A stretch of DNA of 64,000 nt. Origin: Lineus longissimus (Eukaryota; Nemertea; Pilidiophora; Heteronemertea; Lineidae). The notes beneath the pieces were generated by a model. That model did no database searches and was not told where the DNA came from. It saw nothing but the letters and a program-made list of their open reading frames with translations. The stretch spans positions 18,427,501-18,491,500 of the forward strand of contig NC_088308.1 of NCBI RefSeq assembly GCF_910592395.1. Reading direction: 5' to 3'. The position numbers and the translations under genes are program-made. This document shows positions 22,568-33,300 of this stretch, in pieces; the stretch's first letter is position 1; each line of letters opens with the position of its first letter.

Positions 22568-24797
22568 CCTGGTTAGAGGAAGTATTTTTCCTCTTTCCAG
22601 TCCGGCGACCCTCCGCTTCCCGTCGGAAGGATCCAGCAGGAGCAGGCTGACTAGGCGGGGTAGGCCTAGGCAGGACCTGCCTGGCGTACGGGATTGAACC
22701 CGATGCCTGCTGGGGCCTCTCTATCTTTCTAGCGTTAGGTAGAGAGGTCTTGGCCCTCTGTGTCGCAGTGGGGGCATATAATTTGTCCCAATCTTTCTGT
22801 GCTTGAGCCGCCTCTTGTACAGAATCTGCGAACAGGAAAGAACCGTCCATAGGAGTGGTTCTTAAGGCCCCTTCCAGCTGGAGGGATCTGATGACATTGA
22901 GAGAGCCCAGTGCGGCGTCTCTACGGAGTAGGACGCTATTTGCTGCGGTCTTGGCGGACAGCGCAATAGCGTGCCTAATCGAATGTGACAAGGATGTCAC
23001 AAGCGATTTTGTGTCATCAGATAGTGACTCATTATCTTTTAGGGATCTGGCTAGGGCCAGGTTAGTGTGCTCTGCGTAGGAGAGCACCGCTAACGTGTTT
23101 TTGGCCAGACCCTCTTGTGCTCTAAGGTCTCGGTAAGCCGAGGAGGAAGTCACCCTAGGCACGAGTTGGTCCAGCTGTACATCGTCCTTTAATATGGAAG
23201 TCGATGCTGCAGCTGGACAGCCGGCCGAGCTGACTCGATAATAGTCAGCGCGGTACTGCCTAACGGGAGGAAGTTGTGCCGTGAACAACTTCCCCGGTTT
23301 ACACCAAGCTTCCGGTCCGACTGCCGGAAGGACAGGGATGGAAGTACGTTGGTGGGCGCCTTGTGAGTCTCTGATTGTACGCTCCAAAAGTTCAGAGACT
23401 GCTAACACCGACGGGGAGGGAGGAAGGAATTCAAGTGCCCGAGTGGAGCCTTGAGAAACCTGTGGATTGGGATCCACTTCCTGTCCCCAGAGTGAAAAGG
23501 TCGGTGTTGACAAGGCTGGCAGTTCCGGCGGGGTAGGGCACAGATCCTGCGGGAGGTACGCTCTGATCAAGGATCTGAGTGTCCTCATATCCGACAGGAT
23601 ACTGGCCTCCTCTGGTGACAGCTCCTCCTGATTGGGGGAGCGGTAGCCTGGCTGAGAACTCTCGTTCTCAGAAAATTCCTCTAAAATAGAGGAGTCGGAT
23701 GGTGGGTATCCGATGGGACCAGGCGCACCAGAGGAACCGGAACCCTGCTCCAGATGGCTAAGTCTATCAGAAAGACCTGCTACCATCTGGATGAGCTGGG
23801 ACAGTTGCTGTCCCGACTCGGGTTCCGGACCCGACGTGCGGCTTCTCTCAACGACGGGCGGTTGAGGCGAGGGTGAGCGCATAAGCGAACCCTGGAAGCC
23901 GTATGTGCGGGCGAATGGGTCTTCCGGAAGCGGAAGTTGCCCATATTCTGAACTAGAGTTCAGATGTCCTCTCTGCGTAGCTCGTTCCATGGGAACGACG
24001 CCTCTGCTACGAGGAGGGGGTGGCACTTCCGGTTGGTTCCACCCAAGAGGTTGGCCAACGTAGGAAGGTGCCTGCATTTCCGGTAGGACGAAGTCCGAAA
24101 CCGGAAATGCCCGTAACTCCTTCGCCGGTATGGAGCTACCGGAAGCCCTTTTAGAAGGAGGTACGGAGGGCGGAAACGCTGTTACCGAAGACGCATGGCG
24201 TTTCGGAGGTGGCGTTATAAGGTCCGGCCCTACTCTACTGTGTCCGTGAGGACTGGGGTTATTTCGCAGTAAAGACTGAGAAAAACCCCCAGTAGAGTCT
24301 TCGGTTACTGAAAAACGGGAACCCGCGTCAGTAACCGGAACTGCAATCGGCGGACCGGAAGCAGGGTGCTCCCGCGGGTACAAAGGGCTTGTACTCGGGG
24401 GAGCGGACGACAGGGGAACCGGAAGGTTCCCTGAGGTCCGGGGTATATTAAACCCTTGGAGACTTATTGGATGTAAGTCTCCCTTGGGACCACAGACATT
24501 AATAATGTCAGATCCCGCATCCTTCGCAGCCGCGGCCGGAACCGGAACTCGGCTGACGGAAGGGGTGGTGGCGGGAGGTTTGCTAGACCTCCGGGTTATA
24601 TGCCCGGAAACGGAACCGGAAGAGGGTTTAGGCGTCTTCGCGGCCCGTTTCCCGCCACCAGACGCATTCCTTTGTGGTGAGACAAAGGATGCCGTCGGAG
24701 GGGTACGCCATATAAAAAATGGTACCAATGACAATAAAAACACTGGGAACCCCAAGTAGGCCAGAAAGGACGCAATAATTAATGGAAAGGAAAACAT
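22509..24797 (-). CDS. Gag-like protein of the DIRS element
   Basis: 762 codons from an ATG, first ORF of the element. The middle is very rich in Ser, Pro and Gly and looks disordered. The C-terminal third contains a more ordered Ala/Leu-rich stretch (YRDLRAQEGLAKNTLAVLSY, then ALARSLKDNESLSDDTKS). The protein ends with a basic tail (RPRGAGRKR) that could bind nucleic acid. I see no CCHC zinc knuckle. By position it is the Gag equivalent. Residues 1-30 are strongly hydrophobic (FPLIIASFLAYLGFPVFLLS), unusual for Gag; either the real start is elsewhere (splicing or a downstream start) or the protein is membrane-directed. The stop lies inside the start of the RT/RNase H frame. Confidence 0.85.
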   Translation of the reverse strand: MFSFPLIIASFLAYLGFPVFLLSLVPFFIWRTPPTASFVSPQRNASGGGKRAAKTPKPSSGSVSGHITRRSSKPPATTPSVSRVPVPAAAAKDAGSDIINVCGPKGDLHPISLQGFNIPRTSGNLPVPLSSAPPSTSPLYPREHPASGPPIAVPVTDAGSRFSVTEDSTGGFSQSLLRNNPSPHGHSRVGPDLITPPPKRHASSVTAFPPSVPPSKRASGSSIPAKELRAFPVSDFVLPEMQAPSYVGQPLGWNQPEVPPPPRSRGVVPMERATQRGHLNSSSEYGQLPLPEDPFARTYGFQGSLMRSPSPQPPVVERSRTSGPEPESGQQLSQLIQMVAGLSDRLSHLEQGSGSSGAPGPIGYPPSDSSILEEFSENESSQPGYRSPNQEELSPEEASILSDMRTLRSLIRAYLPQDLCPTPPELPALSTPTFSLWGQEVDPNPQVSQGSTRALEFLPPSPSVLAVSELLERTIRDSQGAHQRTSIPVLPAVGPEAWCKPGKLFTAQLPPVRQYRADYYRVSSAGCPAAASTSILKDDVQLDQLVPRVTSSSAYRDLRAQEGLAKNTLAVLSYAEHTNLALARSLKDNESLSDDTKSLVTSLSHSIRHAIALSAKTAANSVLLRRDAALGSLNVIRSLQLEGALRTTPMDGSFLFADSVQEAAQAQKDWDKLYAPTATQRAKTSLPNARKIERPQQASGSIPYARQVLPRPTPPSQPAPAGSFRREAEGRRTGKRKNTSSNQGGSGPTKHSFRPRGAGRKR

Positions 24798-25092
24798 GCC
24801 TACTTGAATTAAACACTATTGCAATGGATCTGAGTCTTGTTTATTACAATAGAGCGGAGAATAGCCTACTTAACTCTACCCTACCAAGATCAAAATAATG
24901 GAGCCGGGTCGACTAAGCTAGCTAAGAAAATGTCTATAATTAAATAGACTGGACAATACTAATGCCAAGATTAGTTTGGCGGTCTACTCCGTAGGTGAAT
25001 GAACCCAAAAATCGTCTAGACTTGGCTGGTTGAATTTGGTTTTCAATCGAATTCACGGCAGCTTTGAAAAAACGATGTGCTTCGTAGAAGCA
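24798..25092 (-). other. DIRS 5' leader
   Basis: About 295 bp between the gag-like ATG and the inner edge of the right inverted repeat. No credible frame. With the right ITR it would hold the element promoter, but no motif can be assigned with confidence. Confidence 0.6.
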
Positions 25093-25264
25093 CAAGAGTA
25101 AAGACTGAATATGGCGGCATGAGATCGGCGCGATCTCGCGGGATCGGTCAGGGCGCCGCCTGGCGGCCGAGCTGTTAACTCAGTTCTCCCTTTAGAAAAT
25201 TAAAGGGATACTCTTGTGTTTGAGCCCAAATGGAGTAACATGCAAAAGTGTTCCATAGGTAAGT
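25093..25264 (-). repeat. Right inverted terminal repeat of the DIRS element
   Basis: 172 bp, the inverted partner of 18768-18939 with one mismatch. It marks the 5' end of the coding strand. The outermost bases carry ATAG/GTAAGT reading outward on the plus strand, a splice-donor consensus. Confidence 0.95.
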
Positions 25265-25281
25265 TTGAATGACACAAAATG

Positions 25282-25407
25282 GCCATTTTGGGGAAATTGT
25301 AATTGCTTGGACCTACATCAAACCTAACACTACATGACACAAGACCATGCTCTTTATCCATCTTTCCTCCACATGAGGTGAGCACAATGGCCCTGGCCAT
25401 TTCATTT
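25282..25407 (-). repeat. 1.16-kb interspersed repeat, copy 2, 5' part
   Basis: The head of repeat copy 2, split off by the DIRS insertion. Its reverse complement matches 4000-4125 of copy 1 with few differences (for example GGTCTTGTGTC against GGTATTGTGTC). Confidence 0.9.
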
Positions 25408-26870
25408 TTGAAACTAATAGTGACTTGGTACCAAAATGACGTTTGCAATGACATATTATTCAGCGAAGATGCGATCAGTTTGACTCTATCATGCTAATAT
25501 CTGTCTAACTGACATCAGATTGGTCTGAAACGTGTTAAAGTTTGTCACCTTTTCATATTCTTTTGATTATTTCTTCAGAGTGGATTTTAACCTTGAGCAA
25601 TCTCGAACCTTTATAATCCTTCCTTAGCCTTACCCCCAGTAATAACTGAAAGGATTATTTTAAGTTTACGAATCCTGCTTTGCAATTTTCCACCTCGCTC
25701 CCATTCATCGTACGCTGAACATTTGTGCAGACGCAGAAAATTTCATTCTCCTTTCCACATGGAGTGGACGCCAAGCATACTAGAACAAACTAACCAATGT
25801 CTTAAAGATATCTTTTACAGCTAAATGTGCTGTTATTGTCTATCAGCTTAAGGTGAAATTCTACACATTCTGATTTCAATCTAATTAAAACTAAAGATGT
25901 ACATGATGCAAGATATTGTATACTGTATTGCACATAGACATAAATCAAGTTAGGATGGAACTTATGCAACTCCGATCATTGGTCCTCCTAACTTATTGGC
26001 GATTTTATGATAGAATTTGAGTAAAATTCCATCTTGCTCACATCATGTCAAGAGAGGCTTTGCCTGGTGGCAGTTATTAATATTCAGACGGATCCCTTTA
26101 ATAAGGCTTGGTGACATTGTGATGGAAGCGTGATGCAGCTGTTATCTCACTGGCTGCTCATGTTCGTGCATTTCATGCAATTATAAAAATGCGGATTCGG
26201 CCTTGTTAAAAAATCGCTGCCTGACAATTTTCGTGGTCAGTCATAATGACTTTTTAAAATCCAAAAGATGTGATGGGAAGCATCTCTACCATGTTATATG
26301 CCACCATGCTGTGGGTTCTCTAGAATGTACATTTTGATTGTATTGTTGTTGTGTTTTATCATATCCTGCATGATGATTATACTTTAGTTTCACAGATATA
26401 AGTCTTCTTCATTAACTACTGGGTATTAAGAAGTCGACACAAACGCCAAGCCTGAAATGACATCATGACGATTGGTATCATAAACCAATTTTCTATTCAA
26501 ATGAATGAACATGTGCTAATTTTTGGGCCAGAATATCCTGAAACAGTCTTAGATAGGTGAAACTGCAGTATTTTCTTGAGATCACACTAAATTAGAGTTC
26601 AAGTTGGTCAACTGCAGGAGAGTAACTACAACGTCACAGGCAAGGGCAAATACAAATAGCAATAGGCAGCTTGAGCATCTTGATCATCTTGATCCAGACC
26701 CATTCCAGATTATCCATCAAGCATAAGGTCATGCGTTGCTTCCATAGATACTTCGAAACTGTTGTTAAATACATCTCCTCTCCCATCTAAACTACATCAG
26801 AATCTGTCACGGAATGTGTTAAACACACTAGCTCTAGGGCTAGCGTTTATAGACGACTATCATTTGTTAG
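25408..26870. other. Non-coding stretch
   Basis: AT-rich; no gene, transposon or structured repeat recognised. Confidence 0.5.
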
Positions 26871-26944
26871 ACTTTTCAAAATGGCTGGATAAAATGGTTA
26901 TTCCTCGGATCAATCAATAGCGTGTCCATGTATGTGCGGTTTAC

Positions 26945-27088
26945 CTGGACATGTAGGCGGATTTCCTTTGATCTCGGAGCGGCTGCAGCGAGGATTGGAG
27001 ATGTCACCGCACGCTCGTGTGTCATATGAGGCGGGGGTTCTTCTGCCGAAGCAGGTTGTAATATCAGAACTAACGCTACAACCTTCAT
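26945..27088 (-). CDS. Candidate first coding exon with signal peptide
   Basis: An ATG at 27088 opens a frame whose first 15 residues (MKVVALVLILQPASA) have the shape of a cleavable signal peptide, followed by EEPPPHMTHERAV. After exactly 48 codons a donor-like CAG/GTAAAC occurs (26945/26944), leaving phase 0. Unspliced, the frame runs 22 codons more to a stop. The surroundings are richer in CpG than the flanks. No partner exon was identified and the family is unknown. An earlier ATG at 27095 is out of frame. Confidence 0.22.
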
Positions 27089-27169
27089 TTCATTTTTAAA
27101 ATTGTGAGGACTGGGGTTGTATGCAGAGTGCTGTTGTCTATTTTGGTTTGTTGCAGTATACAAGGCTGT

Positions 27170-29830
27170 ATGTTTAGCTGTCCTTAGGATTGGTCATTGA
27201 AACAAGGCAAATTAAGGCAGCCCGGTAAGCTGATGACTATCATAAAATCAGATGATATCGCAACGAACATCAGTGAGTAAGCGTGGTATCCCCCCCCCCC
27301 CAATCTAAAACACCATACTATTGTCATGTAGGAGTGGGGGACAATTATGTCATGAACTACCTCGGCCCCATATGATAAATGAGAATAACTCATTCGAAAA
27401 ATTCAGACTTTTTAATAAGCATTTGACTTCTTTCACAACCCACTGACCGACATGAGCAATGAGCAGGTCGAGTAATGATCATTGAAAACTGCCAATTTAC
27501 AGTGATTTTATTACAAAACAGTTATCAGCGTGATCATTTTATGACTTTGTATGTAAATATCAAAAGTTGTGCAACCATTAAAGATCCACAGGACCTCTAA
27601 ATCAACAATAAACGCCCAGGAAACATTTATCAAAATGGACCAATAATGATTGAAACTGCAGCTGAAGGCATAAAATGTATATGACACAGTGTAGGGTGCA
27701 GCAGACAGTGAGTTTTTATTTGCACTCATTGATCTCTAGATAACAACCACAATGAAGAGGCTTGATGAGCTATTTCTTCAAAATCTAGCCAAAATCTCAC
27801 AAAAAAACATGTTGGTGACAGAGCAAGTCCATCTCTGAAGCGCTCATAGTAGCAGTTGGGCCGATGTTTGAAAATAGCATCAGCTCCCTTTACCAACAAG
27901 CTCAGTTGACAACCTCAAGTGATAGAGAGGGTGACTCTCTCTGACAATGTAGGTTTCTTCCTACAAAACATTACAAACCACCTTTATTGTCGATGACCTC
28001 TGCTGGCAACTCAATACTTCCATCTCTCACCCTAAAGTCAGTAAGATGCTGAAATTGATTCAAGCTAAAGGTCCAAATAGAACGTCCACCCGAACTGTCA
28101 TCCTGGCAATAATGGCACATATTTCCTGCCAATCAGGGTTGATGATGAGGCAAGAAGACATCGCCGCTAAATGAATTATCCATTAGTATTCTGTTTAAAT
28201 TTCAAGACAGAGGTCTCACCGGAATAACTGGATGCCTCATTTGAGTGCTCAAGGAGCAATCACAAAATGGGCAGTGGCGCTAAAGAGGTCAACATCAACC
28301 ATCGTCCCGGTTCAAAATGATCAATTTTTATTGAGACAGAAGACGAACCCACAACCTTTGTTTATGAATTAGAAATTCAACTTGCTTTATAAATCAAAAT
28401 CTGGACAAACTATGTGCATGCCCCGATGAAAAACAATCCGGATCTCCTTGGAAAATCCCATTGTTATCTTCTGCAAAAAACGAGTGCTACTTCGACGAGG
28501 CGTAGACCAAGTGTAAAATATCTCCACATTTCTCGCGAAAAGATCGAAGCTTATTTTGCACTTGAGCATGTCGATGAGATGATCTTGAACCACTAGGCTA
28601 TAAGAACTTGTGTCATCCTCTTCACCTGATCAATACCGGCGGTGAGATAATGTCCGAATACTCCGTTCGAGGGTGATGAAGCCACAAAAAGGCATGAAAC
28701 GTGGGAAAAAATCGTGCTGGATATCAGACCAATGAATCTGGATTAGTGTCCCACTTCTTAACCCATCGGGATTTTGTAGCCTTAACAATCCGAGAAAATT
28801 TTCCTTTGGGATTTTTTATAGATAGATGGCATGCTGCCCTTGTGCATGTTTTTTATATTTTAATACTGTCTTCCCTGATAACATAGAATGTCAAAAAAAT
28901 TAAGGTCGAAAGGATCACAATTGAGTGCCCCATTAAAAAATCTGCTCAGCCCTCCCATTGGGTTAAGAAAGATTCTTGTTGCCATGGTTTTTCCAGGAAA
29001 TGGATCGAATCATCATCAAAAAATCACACTGGTGTTGCCCAATTGGTGCCATTGCACCATCCCCCTGATCTCTGGACACTCTTCCCATTGATTATCAATG
29101 CGCTAATAGCTTGAGATGTCCAAGACTGTTGGAGGTACCACATAGATACGGCCAACAGGACGATATATGGATTATCTAATTGTGGCTATTTTTTTCTTGC
29201 GATTCTTTCTGGTCTTTTGCAAATAAGTGGAAACAGAGTGATAAGATGATGTATAAATGAGAGTCATTACAAAGACTAAGTTAGAAGTCACACTTCAAGG
29301 ATTCTTCTTATAGGCATTCCATCCTGCACCTTGATCCCCCCCAAAGGCTTTGACACTGCCTACACCTCAGTATGCTCTTCCAAGGAATCATCAGATTAGA
29401 TGTGTCAGTGACATGAGGTGCCATGAATCAACGCAATATTGCACAACGAACTGTAGCTCTGGAAGTCCTATCCCAACTTATGACACACTGGGGTATATGA
29501 AAGGAATTATCTCAAAAGTATGAGAAATCCAGCTGTATGCGGCTTTAGACACCATTAAATCAGTCACAGATGAGAAAAAAAATCAAATTTTTTCGTTCAA
29601 ACCGCAAGCACATACTCCCACTAATGGTATCATACACATATCAGGAAACCTGTATTTTCTGCAGTGTTTCCACATGTTCAAGGTCACTGATATTCGTGAT
29701 GATGCCATGAGGTACTGCAAGAGCCTTTGAGTGACATGTACACGTTGTACGGTCACAGTAAGACCTTACATCAAACCAGCACAACGGTAATGCGATATGG
29801 TCACGTAATCCAATTTACGGTCGCTATTGT
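27170..29830. other. Non-coding stretch
   Basis: No gene recognised. It contains a run of 12 C (27290-27301). Short frames such as 28387-28593 (minus) have no supporting features. Confidence 0.5.
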
Positions 29831-29851
29831 CATCGATGGTTGGTCGAGGAC

Positions 29852-30328
29852 ATGATGTTTTTAGCGAGATTTCCCCCACAAAAGCCTAAACCAATCAAGA
29901 GGAGTGTTGTTAAGTATATAAGACATTATCGTATCAATGAAGGCACCATGCACCGTACCATTGTAGCTCATGTCGTCTCCTTTGTTACTTGTGATTTTCT
30001 AGTGATATCCATTAGAAAGCGTACCCCGGAATTATCGTACGGTTGGCGGGTCCGTTTAACCATTGGCGAGCCCCGACGTTTTCGAGCGCCCATTATGCTA
30101 TCCATTTGTACATCCTGGCACTTCTCTCTATCTCCCACGGCGTATTTGGTGATCATCTTCCAGCTGGTCATTTATACCTTCCTGTCAAAGACGCCAATTC
30201 CTATCGGCGTTGACTCATCACTGACAGGCGAGGCAACGAACAACAGCGACGAGACATTGAGCGAAATGACATCCGTCATTTTCGCTGATGGCCAACAAGA
30301 GATCTGTAATTCATATGCACCACGCTAA
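29852..30328 (+). CDS. Unrecognised 158-codon open frame
   Basis: A frame from ATG 29852 to TAA at 30326-30328. Two hydrophobic stretches are visible: one near residues 37-55 (IVAHVVSFVTCDFLVISI) and one near 105-130 (AYLVIIFQLVIYTFL). They are separated by a basic segment (KRTPELSYGWRVRL). The C-terminus is acidic and Ser/Thr-rich. The DNA is more CpG-rich than its surroundings. No family recognised, no splice context. The length is only mildly above chance expectation, so it is a hypothetical. Confidence 0.18.
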   Translation: MMFLARFPPQKPKPIKRSVVKYIRHYRINEGTMHRTIVAHVVSFVTCDFLVISIRKRTPELSYGWRVRLTIGEPRRFRAPIMLSICTSWHFSLSPTAYLVIIFQLVIYTFLSKTPIPIGVDSSLTGEATNNSDETLSEMTSVIFADGQQEICNSYAPR

Positions 30329-30334
30329 TTCAGA

Positions 30335-33300
30335 TGGAATCCAAATTGAAAATTAATTTGAGAGCAATTTTGAAGAAATGCGACAATATTGTGTGTTTAA
30401 ATGCCTTTCCTTACGCATTATGTGATGTGAAATTACTTGTAACAACATTAGATGAACGGCTTGATGTGCTCTTGCGAATGGATTGATGGTCTATTTTTGA
30501 TTCCGATGTTGTCATTGACATTCGAATCGGAGATTGGGGAAGTCACTGGTTTCAATCATTTAGAGGGTCTTCGAACACAACACTGTAAAGTAATGAACAA
30601 GTCTACTACGCCAGAGCCAAATAGACAATTCAAGGATTGATGCTTGGTGAAAGTCTTATTTCAAAGGTCAAAGAAACTAATGCGTCGCACAACCCCGTAA
30701 TTTCAAATAAGTTTTGTTTCCCACAGAGGTGTTTTTTGGTCAATTTTGTTGGTCGCGGAAAACTCGAAATTGAAACGTTCACAGTAGTCACTAAAAGGAA
30801 TCATCACCAATTTTTTTCAAACATATACAAAAACCTGGCAACATAAATTCCAACGCAACAGCTGTTTCATTTCCACTGATGTTCACCAAGCACAGATTCC
30901 CCATCACAGCCATTGTAAAATATCCCCATACTTCTGTGATGTCAATACATCAACCATGAAAAAAAAATGAAAATAACCAGGATTTAATTTGCGCTAGGTT
31001 TTCTTGGATCAATGTGCAACTCATAGACTGAGGTATGCTACAGCATAGCACCAAAGACGCAAGTGACATAAGATCGCTGGCTTCAAAACTGCATTGGAAT
31101 AAAGTTGCATTTTCAACATATTTTCTAATTAAGTCTTGTGGAATATTTTAACCAGTTCTTCTGCTTTCAATATTGACTACTGTTATATTAGTATGAACTC
31201 ACATCTTCAATGAAATAGCTTTTGTCAGTCAAGGTGTGTTTAAGGAAGTCTGATACTTGGGTCTAGAGGAAATACAAAATCTGGCAAATGTTGAAATGCA
31301 AGATAAGGCAAAAAGGGTCATTGCCATGAAGATAAGACATGCTATGCTCATTACAGAGGGACGCCATAACAGAAGACGCTGCGTGCCAATCTCTTTAACT
31401 AAGACCTGCCAGCCCGCGCTACCCTACACCAGCACGAGCGGGCACGGCGAGCTAAACAGTAGTCTACAAGACATCAAGCAGGCGGCATAAGATGAGTGTC
31501 TTTGATGATTGGCTATGCCTCATTATAATCCCTCTGACATGCGACGGCCCTCGTACGTCCTTAAGTCAATATCAAGTCGGAGTTCAACTGTGACGAAACT
31601 GACTCCTAGCCCTGGGACTTGTTCATTTGCAAGAAATAACAGTTAACTGCTAAGTATTTGTACCATTAACTACTCCTCATTATGATTCCTTGACATACAC
31701 GTTGGCCCTGCAATACATCTCAGGTCGATAAAAAGGGTCAACATAGGCATCCATATTTTTTGTCCAAATTTTGCTGAGTGGCATTTGCATGCTCTAAACA
31801 CAAGTAAAGGTTCCACCAACTCCATAACTAACAGTTGCACGAAATCTAAATGTGTGGTCAAGGGTGGTTTCTGGGGAGTTTTCAACATAACCTGTAACTC
31901 AAGCCAACCAGTCATTACTTCCTGAATCCCTTAGCGAAACCCTTGCACCAAGACTCCCGACAACCAATCTCAAACTCCTCAGCGAGAACGGCTCCTGATT
32001 AAATCCTCTCCGCACCAGCTCACCAATAAAATGACCACTTAACTGACCAATCACCAATTCCTCTCTAATACACTAACACTCAGCAAGCGTTTTAGCCTAA
32101 CCAGCTTTGGTCAATTTGCCACGATGTCCTATGTGAATTACACACAGATTATTGTCTGCGATGGCATAACTAGGGATGCTCGAACCATCTCGAGTAATAA
32201 AATCACCAAAATATGATAATATACACACCCAGTTAGGAGGACCGTTTAAGATTGTCGAATGTGACAAGGCAGTTGTGTTCAGCATACAATCTGAAGAAGT
32301 GATCCATTGGTACTGCTGCTTTGACCATCTTATCAATTAAAATCTATAAGCTAATTATACTCTTTAGTTAAGGGAGTGGAAGACCATGAGGGTCAGGATG
32401 GGTACAGCAACAGCAGACTTCCTCTGTGATCACTAAATCAGAACAACAGGAGAGCAAATGTAAAGTTTTTATGAAGAGGCCTGCCATTGATAGGTCTATA
32501 GTGGTCTACTGCGTTTGCCTTCTCTGGTAGCCAAAAGGTACATTATGATAATCAATAACTACTGTAAACATGCTTATATTAGCTATTAATGTGACAATTA
32601 ATAGTGGGTTGGTAAACCAATACTTACGTAAAACAGAAACAAAAACAGTCGACACAATGGCCACGGTCAATATACAGTAGTTAAGTGAAGGAAATCCACA
32701 GGAAGTGCTACATTTCTCACATAACTTGTCATATAACGCAGGACCGCTAAATAAATATGTCAACCATGCTAAATATGTAGCAAAAAGTATTAACGGTGTT
32801 TTATTTACAATGTATTGAAAGGAAACACAGACTAGCAGCAGTTCATTGGCATATTTTGAAGCAAGTTAAGACATTCCTTACGTCAGGATACTACATATAC
32901 TTAATACTTCTCGTAGGACCTAAAGAATTATCACAAGCAGTGGTGCAATAAACCACACAACATAAACAAGTAGTATACGAGTGTAGAGGCAAGTAAACAG
33001 CCGGGTTCAGGTGCAATAAACCATAATGTATACTCCCCAACCAAAGATTTTCATCAGAAATCACATCAACCATTCAGCTCCTGTAAACACAGATGCTGCA
33101 CAAGATATGATCCCTGGCTACTGTGTGTGAGAGCAACAAATGCACTAACTGGCGATTTTCATTGGTGTTGTCAGAGGAACATAAAATCGCAAGGAAGGAG
33201 GGTACCTGCCTGCTGATGAGAGGAACCAAGATTGGTCACTAATTGTGGACCTGACAGCCAAACTGTCTCAGCGGGGGGGCTAAGGACATTTAGACCAGCC

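Larger units (their letters stand above)
18729..25281 (-). mobile_element. Complete DIRS-type tyrosine-recombinase retrotransposon
   Basis: A 6553-bp element coding on the minus strand: gag-like ORF, RT/RNase H ORF and tyrosine recombinase (YR) ORF in DIRS order, flanked by 172-bp inverted repeats with one mismatch. An internal complementary region lies near the 3' (left) end. There is no integrase, protease or long direct repeat. The ends are fixed by comparison with repeat copy 1: the left flank ends TAAATTG, the right flank resumes GCCATTTTGGGG, and the uninterrupted copy reads TAAATTGGCCATTTTGGGG. No target duplication is present. The three main frames have no internal stops, so the copy looks young and possibly competent. 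DIRS elements are thought to replicate through a circular DNA inserted by the YR (established knowledge). Confidence 0.96.

Noticed and set aside
22679-22712. tRNA-like B-box (GGTTCAATCCC on the minus strand) with a short stem
   Set aside because: It lies inside the gag-like coding sequence, with no acceptor stem, D arm or A box at the right distance.
18729-25281. The element as an LTR retrotransposon, Crypton or Helitron
   Set aside because: No direct LTRs, protease or DDE integrase; RT/RNase H is present, unlike Crypton; terminal repeats are inverted and an ICR is present. DIRS fits all points.
27290-27301. Runs of 9-12 C or G (27290, 51018, 56805, 58389)
   Set aside because: Ordinary homopolymers; no pairing, quadruplex spacing or gene context that would give them a role.
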